Origin: Pseudomonas sp. G.S.17
GTDB taxonomy: Bacteria; Pseudomonadota; Gammaproteobacteria; Pseudomonadales; Pseudomonadaceae
DNA: 64,000 bases
Direction: 5' to 3'
Assembly (NCBI RefSeq): GCF_038096165.1
Contig: NZ_CP151076.1
Span: 3,593,501-3,657,500 of the forward strand
The translations under genes were made by a program, and so were the position numbers. The notes under the pieces were generated by a model. That model was not told the DNA's origin. It saw only the letters and a list, made by a program, of their open reading frames with translations, and searched no databases. Every line of letters starts with the position of its first letter. The stretch's first letter is position 1. Of the stretch, positions 8,999 through 16,389 are shown in pieces.

Positions 8999-9005
8999 GC
9001 AAAAT
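8990..9005. promoter_or_regulatory. GntR operator overlapping its own start codon
   Basis: The perfect 16-base palindrome ATTTTGCATGCAAAAT is centred between 8997 and 8998 and contains the ATG of the GntR gene. It shares the pattern ATTTTGNATNCAAAAT with the site at 9113-9128, as expected for autoregulation. Confidence 0.7.
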
Positions 9006-9084
9006 CCTCATCTGCATCGCTTGAGTGCGATGCCTTATTCGATAACAGCCCAACTAATGCCGAATATTAGCCCAAATATGACGT

Positions 9085-9112
9085 TTGACACAGCAGAAAG
9101 GCGTGCTAACGT
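9085..9112 (+). promoter_or_regulatory. Likely sigma-70 promoter of the aminotransferase operon
   Basis: A consensus -35 TTGACA occurs at 9085-9090, and a -10-like TAACGT follows after 16 bases at 9107-9112. The -10 abuts and slightly overlaps the operator beginning at 9111, so a bound GntR protein would block RNA polymerase. Confidence 0.45.
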
Positions 9113-9130
9113 ATTTTGAATTCAAAATAC
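9111..9130. promoter_or_regulatory. 20-bp palindromic GntR operator
   Basis: GTATTTTGAA followed directly by TTCAAAATAC makes a perfect 20-base palindrome centred between 9120 and 9121, 22 bases upstream of the aminotransferase start. A copy with one mismatch lies at 14352-14371 before the malic enzyme gene, and the core matches the site at 8990-9005. Confidence 0.75.
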
Positions 9131-9133
9131 AAA

Positions 9134-9141
9134 AACAAGAA
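9134..9141 (+). promoter_or_regulatory. Candidate Hfq/Crc (CA) motif at the aminotransferase RBS
   Basis: AACAAGAA fits AAnAAnAA and runs into the Shine-Dalgarno AAGGAG at 9140-9145. Hfq/Crc bound here would mask the ribosome site, a known mode of catabolite repression in Pseudomonas. Confidence 0.5.
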
Positions 9142-9151
9142 GGAGTCACTC

Positions 9152-10363
9152 ATGCTGAAGCTTGATTACCATCCCGCCGGCCGTCACTTCCTGCAAATTC
9201 CTGGCCCGAGCCCGGTCCCGGACCGCATTTTGCGCGCCATGAGCTATCCCACCATCGACCACCGTGGCCCGGAGTTCGGCGAACTGGGTCTCAAAGTGCT
9301 GGACGGTATCAAACAGATTTTCAAGACCCGTCAGCCGGTGGTGATCTACCCCGCGTCCGGTACCGGAGCCTGGGAAGCAGCGCTGTGCAACACGCTGAGC
9401 TCAGGCGATCAGGTGCTGATGTTCGAAACCGGCCATTTCGCGACGCTCTGGCAGAAAATGGCCCTGAGCCTGGGCCTCAAACCGCAATTCATCGGCCATC
9501 CGGGCATCGAAGGCTGGCGCGGCGGTGTCGACGCGCAAATGATCGAAACGCACCTGCGCGCGGACAGCAGTCACGCCATCAAGGCAGTCTGCGTCGTGCA
9601 TAACGAAACCAGTACCGGCGTTACCTCTGATATCGCTTCGGTGCGCAGGGCCATTGACGCCGCAGGTCACCCGGCGCTGCTGTTGGTGGACACCATTTCC
9701 GGCCTCGGCTCAGTCGACTACCGCCATGATGAATGGGGCGTGGATGTCACCGTGTCCGGCTCGCAAAAAGGCCTGATGCTGCCTCCGGGTATCAGCTTCA
9801 ATGCGGTCTCCCCCAAAGCGCTGGAAGCCAGCAAAACCGCAGGCTTGCCCCGCAGCTTCTGGGCCTGGGACGAAATTATCGAAATGAACAAAACCGGCTA
9901 CTGGCCGTACACCCCCAACACCAACCTGTTGTATGGCTTGTCCGAAGCTTTGGACATGATCCTTGGCGAAGGGCTGGACAATGTGTTCATCCGCCACAAC
10001 CGTCTGGCCCACGCGTGCCGCACTGCGGTGAATGCCTGGGGCCTGGAAATCCAGTGCGCCGATCCGGCGGTGTACAGCCCGGTGCTGACTGGAGTAATGA
10101 CCCCAGAAGGCATCGACGCCGATGCCGTGCGCAAGATCATCTACGAGCGCTTCGATATGTCGCTGGGAACCGGTCTGGGCAAGATGAAAGGCCGCATGTT
10201 CCGGATCGGCCATTTGGGCGACTGCAATGACCTGATGCTGATGGCAACCCTGACCGGCTGCGAAATGGGCCTGCAGATGGCCGGCATCAAGCTGCAATCC
10301 AGTGGTGTATTGGCGGCCATGGATTATCTGGGAGGGCAATCCGTACCGTTGCGGCGCGAATGA
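9152..10363 (+). CDS. Class V aminotransferase (serine/alanine/aspartate-glyoxylate type)
   Basis: The 403-residue PLP enzyme has the family opening QIPGPSPVPDRILRAMS, the aspartate that contacts PLP near position 180 (LLVDTISGLG) and the Schiff-base lysine near position 206 (VSGSQKGLMLPPG). Start ATG 9152 follows AAGGAG with good spacing. Relatives transfer the amino group of serine, alanine, aspartate or ureidoglycine to glyoxylate; the donor cannot be fixed from sequence. It leads an apparent operon with an MFS permease and a hydratase under the GntR operator. That suggests catabolism of an imported amino or hydroxy acid feeding pyruvate or malate, which fits the co-regulated malic enzyme. 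Confidence 0.85.
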   Translation: MLKLDYHPAGRHFLQIPGPSPVPDRILRAMSYPTIDHRGPEFGELGLKVLDGIKQIFKTRQPVVIYPASGTGAWEAALCNTLSSGDQVLMFETGHFATLWQKMALSLGLKPQFIGHPGIEGWRGGVDAQMIETHLRADSSHAIKAVCVVHNETSTGVTSDIASVRRAIDAAGHPALLLVDTISGLGSVDYRHDEWGVDVTVSGSQKGLMLPPGISFNAVSPKALEASKTAGLPRSFWAWDEIIEMNKTGYWPYTPNTNLLYGLSEALDMILGEGLDNVFIRHNRLAHACRTAVNAWGLEIQCADPAVYSPVLTGVMTPEGIDADAVRKIIYERFDMSLGTGLGKMKGRMFRIGHLGDCNDLMLMATLTGCEMGLQMAGIKLQSSGVLAAMDYLGGQSVPLRRE

Positions 10364-10369
10364 TGTGAA

Positions 10370-10402
10370 AGGAGCTGCGATCACCCGAATATCGCAGCTC
10401 CT
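10370..10402 (+). repeat. Intercistronic hairpin after the aminotransferase gene
   Basis: AGGAGCTGCGAT (10370-10381) pairs perfectly with ATCGCAGCTCCT (10391-10402) around a nine-base loop. No T-tract follows, so it is more likely an mRNA-stabilising or processing element, or a partial terminator lowering transporter expression, than a full terminator. Confidence 0.6.
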
Positions 10403-10445
10403 CGATGTGACTCAACTATCCCGAATCATCGCGTTGGTCAGCGAT

Positions 10446-10456
10446 AACAATAAGAA
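10446..10456 (+). promoter_or_regulatory. Extended Hfq/Crc (CA) motif before the MFS gene
   Basis: AACAATAAGAA has four AA pairs at three-base spacing, an extended AAnAAnAA motif, 14 bases upstream of ATG 10471 and just before the GGAGAT ribosome site. It suggests catabolite repression of the transporter. Confidence 0.5.
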
Positions 10457-10470
10457 ACTGGAGATAGATC

Positions 10471-11769
10471 ATGAAGTTTTTACGTCTGCGCCCCACCACG
10501 GCGGTGCTGTTCATGCTGTGCGCCATGTACTTCATTACTTACCTGGACCGCGTCAACGTCAGTACGGCGGCGGTCGGTTTCGGCAAGGAATTCAACCTCA
10601 CCAAAACGGAGATTGGCATTGTCTTCTCCGCGTTTGCCTATCCCTACCTGGTCTTTCAAATCATCGGCGGCTGGGTCAGCGACCGGTTCGGTGCCAAACG
10701 CACGCTGATTGTCTGCGGACTGATCTGGGCCGGCGCGACCGTCTTGACCGGGCTGGCCGGCGGTTTTATCTCACTGATCGTGGCGCGGGTGCTGCTGGGA
10801 CTTGGTGAAGGTGCCACCTTCCCGGCTGCCACGGCGGCGATGTCGCGCTGGGTACCCAAGGAAAAACGCGGCTTTGCTCAAGGCATCACCCATGCATTCG
10901 CCCGTCTTGGCAATGCGTTGGCCCCGGCGGCGATGATCGCTGTCATGGCCACTTATGGCTGGCGGGAATCGTTCTATGTCTGCGCCGGGATCAGCTTTGT
11001 CTGGGTCATGCTCTGGGCCCTGGTCTTCACTGAACTGCCAAAGGACCATCCGCGCATTTCGCAACAAGAGCTGGATGTGTTGCCGGCTCCCAAGGTGAAA
11101 AGCACCGTTCCGCTCGCTTGGGGACGACTGTTCAAGCGCATGGCGCCGGTGACCATCGTCTATTTCTGCTATGGCTGGACGTTGTGGCTGCTGCTCAGCT
11201 GGGTGCCGATGTACTTCATGAACATGGGCCTGGATCTGAAAAACACCGCCATTTTCTCCTCGACGGTGTTCTTCGGTGGCGTGGTCGGCGATACCTTGGG
11301 CGGCATTGTCAGTGATCGCATCTACACCCGCACCAAAGACCTCAACAAGGCACGCAGCCGCATGGTTGCCATCTGCCTGACGCTGACGCTGATTTCCCTG
11401 ATCCCGTTGATGTTTACCAAGGACATGCATGTGTCCCTGGCCTGTCTGGCCATCGGCTTTTTCTTCTCCGAGATGACGATTGGGCCAATGTGGGCCATCC
11501 CGATGGACATTGCGCCCGATCATTGCGGTACGGCCAGTGGCATGATGAACACCGGCTCGGCCATGGCCGCGATTGTCAGCCCCGTGGCAGCAGGATTGTT
11601 GATCGACAAATTCGGCAACTGGCAGCTACCCTTCCTGGTCAGCATCGTGCTGCTGGCGATTGGGGTGATTCTGTCCTTCCGCATGAAGCCGCAGAACAAA
11701 TTCGAGTACGCGAAACCTGCGGCCACGCGAACGCCCGATCCGCAAGCTTCGACCATCATCAGCAAATAA
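10471..11769 (+). CDS. MFS transporter, anion:cation symporter (ACS) type
   Basis: The 432-residue, 12-helix permease carries the MFS motif A in the loop between helices 2 and 3 (GGWVSDRFGAKRT) and the early helix LDRVNVSTAAVGF typical of the ACS family (phthalate, glucarate, hexuronate carriers). These import organic anions with protons across the inner membrane. ATG 10471 is preceded by GGAGAT. It lies between the aminotransferase and hydratase genes and probably imports the substrate of that pathway, most likely a carboxylated compound. Confidence 0.87.
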   Translation: MKFLRLRPTTAVLFMLCAMYFITYLDRVNVSTAAVGFGKEFNLTKTEIGIVFSAFAYPYLVFQIIGGWVSDRFGAKRTLIVCGLIWAGATVLTGLAGGFISLIVARVLLGLGEGATFPAATAAMSRWVPKEKRGFAQGITHAFARLGNALAPAAMIAVMATYGWRESFYVCAGISFVWVMLWALVFTELPKDHPRISQQELDVLPAPKVKSTVPLAWGRLFKRMAPVTIVYFCYGWTLWLLLSWVPMYFMNMGLDLKNTAIFSSTVFFGGVVGDTLGGIVSDRIYTRTKDLNKARSRMVAICLTLTLISLIPLMFTKDMHVSLACLAIGFFFSEMTIGPMWAIPMDIAPDHCGTASGMMNTGSAMAAIVSPVAAGLLIDKFGNWQLPFLVSIVLLAIGVILSFRMKPQNKFEYAKPAATRTPDPQASTIISK

Positions 11770-11776
11770 CCGGTAG

Positions 11777-11805
11777 CCAGCCTCCGCCTGCGGGCGGGGG
11801 GCTGG
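11777..11805 (+). repeat. GC-rich intercistronic hairpin
   Basis: CCAGCCTCC at 11777-11785 pairs with GGGGGCTGG at 11797-11805 (one G-U pair) around an 11-base loop. It sits between the MFS and hydratase genes, has no T-run, and may tune downstream expression. Confidence 0.45.
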
Positions 11806-11824
11806 ACGCAATTGGAGCGACCCC

Positions 11825-12589
11825 TTGAACTCAGCAACCTCACCTTCGCGCCTGGCGCAATTGCTTGTCGATGCACACCGAGAACACAGCCCATTGGGCG
11901 AATTCGACGCTGACCTGCAGCCAACTGACAAGGACGCTGCCTACCAGATCCAGCAGGACGTCCTTCACTTGCGTGGCGTGACGCCTGGCGGCTGGAAGAT
12001 CGGCTCGAAATCCCATACCGGTCCGATTCAGGGATCGCCGCTGCCACAGAACTGCCTGTTCGCCTCGGCCAGCGAGTTTGATCGCGCCGGTTACCCGCAG
12101 GTGGGCCTGGAACTGGAAGTCGCCTTTCGCTTCAATCGCGCGTTCACCCCGCGCGACGAGGCTTACAGCGACGATGAGGTCATGGCGGGGATTGGCGAAA
12201 TGGCCGCGACCATTGAACTGGTCTCCAGCCGTTTTGCTGCCTGGCCGAAAATCGAACCGCTGACTCAGCTGGCCGACCTGCTCAATCACGGCGCATTGAT
12301 CGTCGGCGAATTTGTGCCTTACCAAGACGGCTTCGATTTCGTTAATCCAACCCTTGAGCTGACGCTGAACGGCGCCAGTATCGTGCCGTCGGCGGTCGCA
12401 AATCCGGCGGGTGATCCGCGTCGCTTGCTGGCGTGGCTAGTCAATCATCACACCGGCCAAGGGTTGACCGTGCCCAAGGAATTCGTGATCACCACCGGTT
12501 CCTACACCGGGATATTTTTCGCTGAAAGTGCCGGGAAAGTCAGCGGCAAAATCCTCGGTTTGCCGGCGATTTCCCTGACGCTGGTGTAG
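11825..12589 (+). CDS. 2-keto-4-pentenoate hydratase / FAH-fold enzyme
   Basis: The 254-residue protein matches the MhpD-like hydratase/decarboxylase branch of the fumarylacetoacetate hydrolase fold, with GWKIGSKS, the acidic metal-binding segment VGLELEVAFRF and the C-terminal TGSYTGIFFAESAGKV. The start is TTG 11825: GGAG lies seven bases upstream and no better ATG or GTG precedes the conserved N-terminus. Relatives hydrate 2-oxo-4-enoic acids or decarboxylate oxaloacetate-like acids using Mg or Mn. As last gene of the GntR-controlled operon it probably acts on the 2-oxoacid produced by the aminotransferase. Confidence 0.82.
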   Translation: MNSATSPSRLAQLLVDAHREHSPLGEFDADLQPTDKDAAYQIQQDVLHLRGVTPGGWKIGSKSHTGPIQGSPLPQNCLFASASEFDRAGYPQVGLELEVAFRFNRAFTPRDEAYSDDEVMAGIGEMAATIELVSSRFAAWPKIEPLTQLADLLNHGALIVGEFVPYQDGFDFVNPTLELTLNGASIVPSAVANPAGDPRRLLAWLVNHHTGQGLTVPKEFVITTGSYTGIFFAESAGKVSGKILGLPAISLTLV

Positions 12590-12610
12590 CGGCTCATAGC
12601 TTGTCGATAC

Positions 12611-12640
12611 AAAAATCCCGCCAATCCGGCGGGATTTTTT
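12611..12640. terminator. Bidirectional rho-independent terminator
   Basis: AAAAATCCCGCC (12611-12622) pairs with GGCGGGATTTTT (12628-12639) over a five-base loop. A-rich and T-rich flanks serve both strands, so it ends both the hydratase operon (plus) and the malic enzyme gene (minus). Confidence 0.93.
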
Positions 12641-12652
12641 ATGCCTCGGAGT

Positions 12653-14329
12653 TTACTCCGGGCGACGCTCGTAGTTCCGATAGACCGGATACCAGAAATG
12701 CTCATCGATGGCGTCTCGCAGCGCTTGCTCAGACGCGGGCTCGGCGACCAGATCGCGCTGCGCAGCCAAACCCACCGCCAGGGCAATACGCTTGCTCACC
12801 GCCTGGACATCCCGCAACGGCGGCAACATCTGCCCTGCCCCGGCGCTGTCGGCGAGTGCCTGGGCCGAAGCCATGAGCATGCCGTCGGTAATCCGCGTTG
12901 CCTTGCTGGCAATCGCGCCCAGGCCAATGCCGGGGAAGATGTAGGAGTTGTTGCACTGCGCGATGGGGAAGGTTTTGCCAAACAGCTCGATAGGCAGAAA
13001 CGGGCTGCCGGTAGCGACCAGCGCCTTCCCGTCGGTCCATTGCAGGATGTCTTTGGGATGGGCTTCGATCTGCGACGTCGGGTTGGACAGCGGCATGATG
13101 ATCGGCTGCGCACAATGCGCATGCATGGTCTGGATGATCGGCTGGGTGAACAAACCGGCCTTGCCTGACACGCCAATCAACACCGTGGGTTTGGCATTGC
13201 TCACAACGTCCTGCAGCGACGGCCAGTCTGCGTCGAAATCCCATTGCGCCAGCGACTCGCTGGAATGCGCCAGGCGTTGCTGGAAATCATAAAGATCCGG
13301 CTGGCGATCGGTCAGCAAGCCTTTGCTGTTGAGCAGGAATACCTGGCTGCGCGCCTGGGCTTCGCTCAAGCCTTCCAATTGCATCGCCGCAATGATCTGC
13401 TCGGCAATCCCGCATCCTGCGGAGCCGGCACCTACAAATGCAACGGTCTGGTCCGACAGACGCTGACCCTTGACCTTACAGGCCGCAAGCAAAGTACCTA
13501 CGGTGACAGCGGCAGTGCCCTGAATATCGTCGTTGAAGCAACACAACTGGTCGCGATAACGCGCCAACAGCGGCATGGCATTGGTCAGGGCAAAGTCTTC
13601 GAATTGCAGAATCGCCTCAGGCCAGCGGCGCTGAACGCCCTCGACAAACGCCTGAAGGAAAGCATCATATTCAGCGCCGCGAATGCGCTGTTCCCGGCGT
13701 CCGAAGTACAACGGATCAGCCAGCAAACCCGGATTATTGGTGCCCACATCCAGCACCACCGGCAAGGTGTAGGCCGGACTGATCCCACCGCAAGCGGTAT
13801 ACAACGACAGCTTGCCGATAGGAATGCCCATGCCACCAACACCCTGATCGCCAAGCCCCAGAATGCGCTCGCAATCACTGACGACGATGACTTTTACATG
13901 GTCCTTGGTGACATTGTTGAGGATCTCGTCGATGCGGTCGCCGTCGGCAATACTGATGAACAAGCCGCGATGACTGCGATAGATCCGCGAGAATTCCTGG
14001 CAGGCCTTGCCCACCGTCGGCGTGTAGATAATCGGCAGCATTTCATCGAGATGCTCGTCGACCAGGCGGAAGAACAGGGTTTCATTGAAATCCTGGATCG
14101 AGCGCAGCAGAACATGCTTGTCCAGATCGGTCGGGCATCCCTGGAACTGGTGATAAGCGCGCTGGACTTGTTGCTCGATAGTTTCAATCTGCTGTGGCAG
14201 CAGGCCTTGCAAATGCAACGTGTCGCGCTCGTGCTGGGTAAACGCCGTGCCCTTGTTCAGCAGGGGCGTACCGAGCAACGTCGGACCAACAAAAGGGACT
14301 AATAGGGCTTGATCGGTGGAATCACTCAT
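12653..14329 (-). CDS. maeA: NAD-dependent malic enzyme
   Basis: The 558-residue length and motifs match the large oxaloacetate-decarboxylating malic enzymes: [14 protein letters not shown], the [19 protein letters not shown] block, metal ligands in QFEDF and [11 protein letters not shown], and the nucleotide fold [15 protein letters not shown]. It converts L-malate and NAD to pyruvate, CO2 and NADH in the cytosol. ATG 14329 follows AGGAGATTGAA. A near-perfect copy of the GntR operator lies 22 bases upstream, linking it to the convergent aminotransferase operon although no transcript is shared. Confidence 0.93.
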   Translation of the reverse strand: MSDSTDQALLVPFVGPTLLGTPLLNKGTAFTQHERDTLHLQGLLPQQIETIEQQVQRAYHQFQGCPTDLDKHVLLRSIQDFNETLFFRLVDEHLDEMLPIIYTPTVGKACQEFSRIYRSHRGLFISIADGDRIDEILNNVTKDHVKVIVVSDCERILGLGDQGVGGMGIPIGKLSLYTACGGISPAYTLPVVLDVGTNNPGLLADPLYFGRREQRIRGAEYDAFLQAFVEGVQRRWPEAILQFEDFALTNAMPLLARYRDQLCCFNDDIQGTAAVTVGTLLAACKVKGQRLSDQTVAFVGAGSAGCGIAEQIIAAMQLEGLSEAQARSQVFLLNSKGLLTDRQPDLYDFQQRLAHSSESLAQWDFDADWPSLQDVVSNAKPTVLIGVSGKAGLFTQPIIQTMHAHCAQPIIMPLSNPTSQIEAHPKDILQWTDGKALVATGSPFLPIELFGKTFPIAQCNNSYIFPGIGLGAIASKATRITDGMLMASAQALADSAGAGQMLPPLRDVQAVSKRIALAVGLAAQRDLVAEPASEQALRDAIDEHFWYPVYRNYERRPE

Positions 14330-14351
14330 TTCAATCTCCTGCGTCGTTTTT

Positions 14352-14371
14352 GTATTTTGAATTCAATATAC
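14352..14371. promoter_or_regulatory. GntR operator before the malic enzyme gene
   Basis: GTATTTTGAATTCAATATAC differs from the perfect palindrome at 9111-9130 by one base. On the minus strand it includes TATATT, a plausible -10 hexamer for the malic enzyme promoter, so binding would repress that gene. Confidence 0.7.
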
Positions 14372-14419
14372 ACCGATGAATTCGGATTGAAAGATGACGT
14401 GCAGCAGAGAAGATAGTCA

Positions 14420-14479
14420 GGTTTCGAAATAATGGGCGGATGTGCCTACCGATTCGCGGGCAAGCCTCGCTCCAACGGG
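14420..14479 (-). repeat. 60-bp direct repeat, copy 1 (REP-like)
   Basis: This stretch, from GGTTTCGAAATAATGGG to CTCGCTCCAACGGG, recurs exactly at 14876-14935. Its reverse complement contains GTTGGAGCGAGGCTTGCCC, typical of Pseudomonas REP-type intergenic repeats. It lies in the 14330-15015 gap, which holds no supported gene. Confidence 0.8.
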
Positions 14480-14560
14480 ATCGCTCGGTCTTTTGATGTT
14501 CGCTTTTCCGTGCCGCGATCTGGAAAACACCGCCAAACGCGCGTCGGGAGGCCGAGTGGA

Positions 14561-14651
14561 GGTGTCGTGGTGGGGTGCACTCGGCATGGATGCCGAGCGA
14601 GCGCCGTTGGGCCATGGATGGCCCGTCGGCGCGTCGCCCCACCACGGCACC
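14561..14651. repeat. Structured intergenic element with a three-way-junction fold
   Basis: An outer stem pairs GTGGTGGGG (14567-14575) with CCCCACCAC (14637-14645) and extends through GGTG/CACC at 14561-14564 and 14648-14651. It encloses two hairpins. The first is CTCGGCAT/ATGCCGAG with a GG loop (14580-14597). The second is GCGCCG-tt-GGGCCAT/ATGGCCC-gt-CGGCGC with a GG loop (14601-14632). No ORF with a convincing start or RBS covers it. It could be a mobile repeat, a structured RNA or a protein-binding repeat; dispersal elsewhere cannot be seen from one copy. Confidence 0.6.
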
Positions 14652-14705
14652 GGAAGGAGGGAACCGCTGCGAAGCAGGGGCCGGACGTCAGCGCATAATG
14701 GTTTC

Positions 14706-14729
14706 CCCCCTTTGCCGTAACAAAGGGGG
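14706..14729. repeat. Hairpin in the intergenic repeat region
   Basis: CCCCCTTTG pairs perfectly with CAAAGGGGG over a six-base loop. It lies between the structured element and the second REP-like copy. Confidence 0.55.
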
Positions 14730-14875
14730 TCGACCGTCAGGGCGAAACCGAGATTAAGCCGCAACGCGCATGCTGTTGGTGCCACTCGATTCGACACGCA
14801 GCGCCAGAAAAATGCTGCCTGACCGATGTCTGTTGACAACATACAACAGCAAACCAGGTCGCGAAGGGCTTCTTC

Positions 14876-14935
14876 GGTTTCGAAATAATGGGCGGATGTG
14901 CCTACCGATTCGCGGGCAAGCCTCGCTCCAACGGG
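14876..14935 (-). repeat. 60-bp direct repeat, copy 2 (REP-like)
   Basis: It is identical over 60 bases to 14420-14479, in the same orientation and 456 bases away. The two copies flank the structured element and the 14706-14729 hairpin. Confidence 0.8.
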
Positions 14936-15015
14936 TCAAGGCGGTTCGCAAAACCCGGCAGAGGCCGGGCCAACACATTGCACGTCAGCCCAGCCTGTCG
15001 GTTACCGCTACAACC

Positions 15016-16377
15016 TTACGGCTTGGCGATGTCCGTGCGCGACACCGCTGGCGACTCCTTCGGCAGCGTGTCCCGCAGCTGCTTGACCTGCACCGCATTC
15101 ACCGCCGGCGCCTGATTACCCCAGCTGCTGCGGATGAAGGTCAGCAGTTGCGCCACCTCTTCGTCCGACATACGCCAGGCGAAACCCGGCATACCCAGTT
15201 CCGAAGGTGCAGTCGCGGTCGCGGGCAACTTGCTGCCTGCCAGGACCAGACGAATCATCGACACCGGATCTTCCGAAAGCACCGAGGAGTTGCCGGCAAT
15301 TTTCGGGAAGACTCGCTCGTAACCCTGACCGTTGGTGCGGTGGCAGGCGGAGCAGTTGTCGACGTACAGCTCGGCGCCACGACTGCCCTCTTCCCCGGCA
15401 GCCAATGCTTTGGCGGTAGCTGGATCGGCCTTGAAGCTCGACACCTGACGATCGCTGGCTGGCAGCGTTTTCAGGTAAGCGGCCACCGCTTGCAGGTCGC
15501 CATCGTTGAGGTGCTGGGTGCTATGAACTACCACGTCGCCCATTGCGCCACCCAATACCGCATGGGTCGAGCTGCGTGCGCTGCGCAGTGTCGCGACGAT
15601 ATCCGCGGCGCTCCAGTTGCCCAGGCCGTCCGCTGGATTGCCGCGCAGGTTGACCGCCAGCCAGCCATCAATCACCGGCCCGCCTGACAGGTAAAGCGGA
15701 CTTGACTCATCCAGCGCCTTTTCCTGCAAGGTCACCGCACGCGGCGTGTGGCAACTGCCGCAATGCCCAAGGCCTTGAACCAGATAGGCACCGCGTGCCA
15801 CCTGGGAGTCCTTGTAGCCGTCGGCCTTGAATGCCACGGCATCAGGCACCGGCGCGAACACCTTGCGCCAGATCGCCAGCGGCCAGCGCATCGACAATGG
15901 CCACGCGACATCGTTGGCGCGGTTTTCGGCATTGACCGGCGCGACGCCATGCATGAAGTACGCGTACAGCGCCCGCAAGTCGTCGTCACTGATCTTCGCG
16001 TAGGCCGGATAAGGCATTGCTGGATACAGGCTGCTGCCATTGGCCGCGATGCCGTGACGAATCGCGCGGTCAAAATCATCCAGCGAGTAAGCGCCAATGC
16101 CGGAGGCCTTGTCGGGCGTGATATTGCTGCTGTACAGCGTGCCAATCGGCGAGGCAATCGGCAGGCCACCGGCGAACGGCTGACCACCTTTGGCCGTGTG
16201 ACAAGCCGTGCAATCGCCCGCATCCGCCAGGTAACGGCCCTTCTCGATCAACGCCGCCTGCTGCGCTTCAGGTGCAGCCTGCAGCGCACGGGTGTGCGTC
16301 GGCCAGAACGCGAACGCCAACAACACAACCAGCACCACGACGCCCAGTCCAACCAGACTCAGGAGAAACTTTTTCAT
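15016..16377 (-). CDS. Triheme cytochrome c subunit of a membrane-bound dehydrogenase
   Basis: The 453-residue protein has an N-terminal membrane anchor/signal (residues about 4-25) and three CxxCH heme c sites near residues 56-60 (CTACH), 206-210 (CGSCH) and 342-346 (CSACH). This is the pattern of the cytochrome subunit of periplasmic gluconate, 2-ketogluconate, sorbitol or alcohol dehydrogenases. It passes electrons from the flavoprotein subunit to ubiquinone or the terminal oxidase. It follows the GMC subunit gene by 12 bases and is the last gene of a three-gene operon. Confidence 0.9.
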   Translation of the reverse strand: MKKFLLSLVGLGVVVLVVLLAFAFWPTHTRALQAAPEAQQAALIEKGRYLADAGDCTACHTAKGGQPFAGGLPIASPIGTLYSSNITPDKASGIGAYSLDDFDRAIRHGIAANGSSLYPAMPYPAYAKISDDDLRALYAYFMHGVAPVNAENRANDVAWPLSMRWPLAIWRKVFAPVPDAVAFKADGYKDSQVARGAYLVQGLGHCGSCHTPRAVTLQEKALDESSPLYLSGGPVIDGWLAVNLRGNPADGLGNWSAADIVATLRSARSSTHAVLGGAMGDVVVHSTQHLNDGDLQAVAAYLKTLPASDRQVSSFKADPATAKALAAGEEGSRGAELYVDNCSACHRTNGQGYERVFPKIAGNSSVLSEDPVSMIRLVLAGSKLPATATAPSELGMPGFAWRMSDEEVAQLLTFIRSSWGNQAPAVNAVQVKQLRDTLPKESPAVSRTDIAKP

Positions 16378-16389
16378 GGGTTTCGCTCC

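Noticed and set aside
14331..14978. Short ORFs through the repeat region
   Set aside because: They follow the repeats and hairpins and translate to Arg/Pro/Gly-rich sequence; the structure explains the bases better than coding does.
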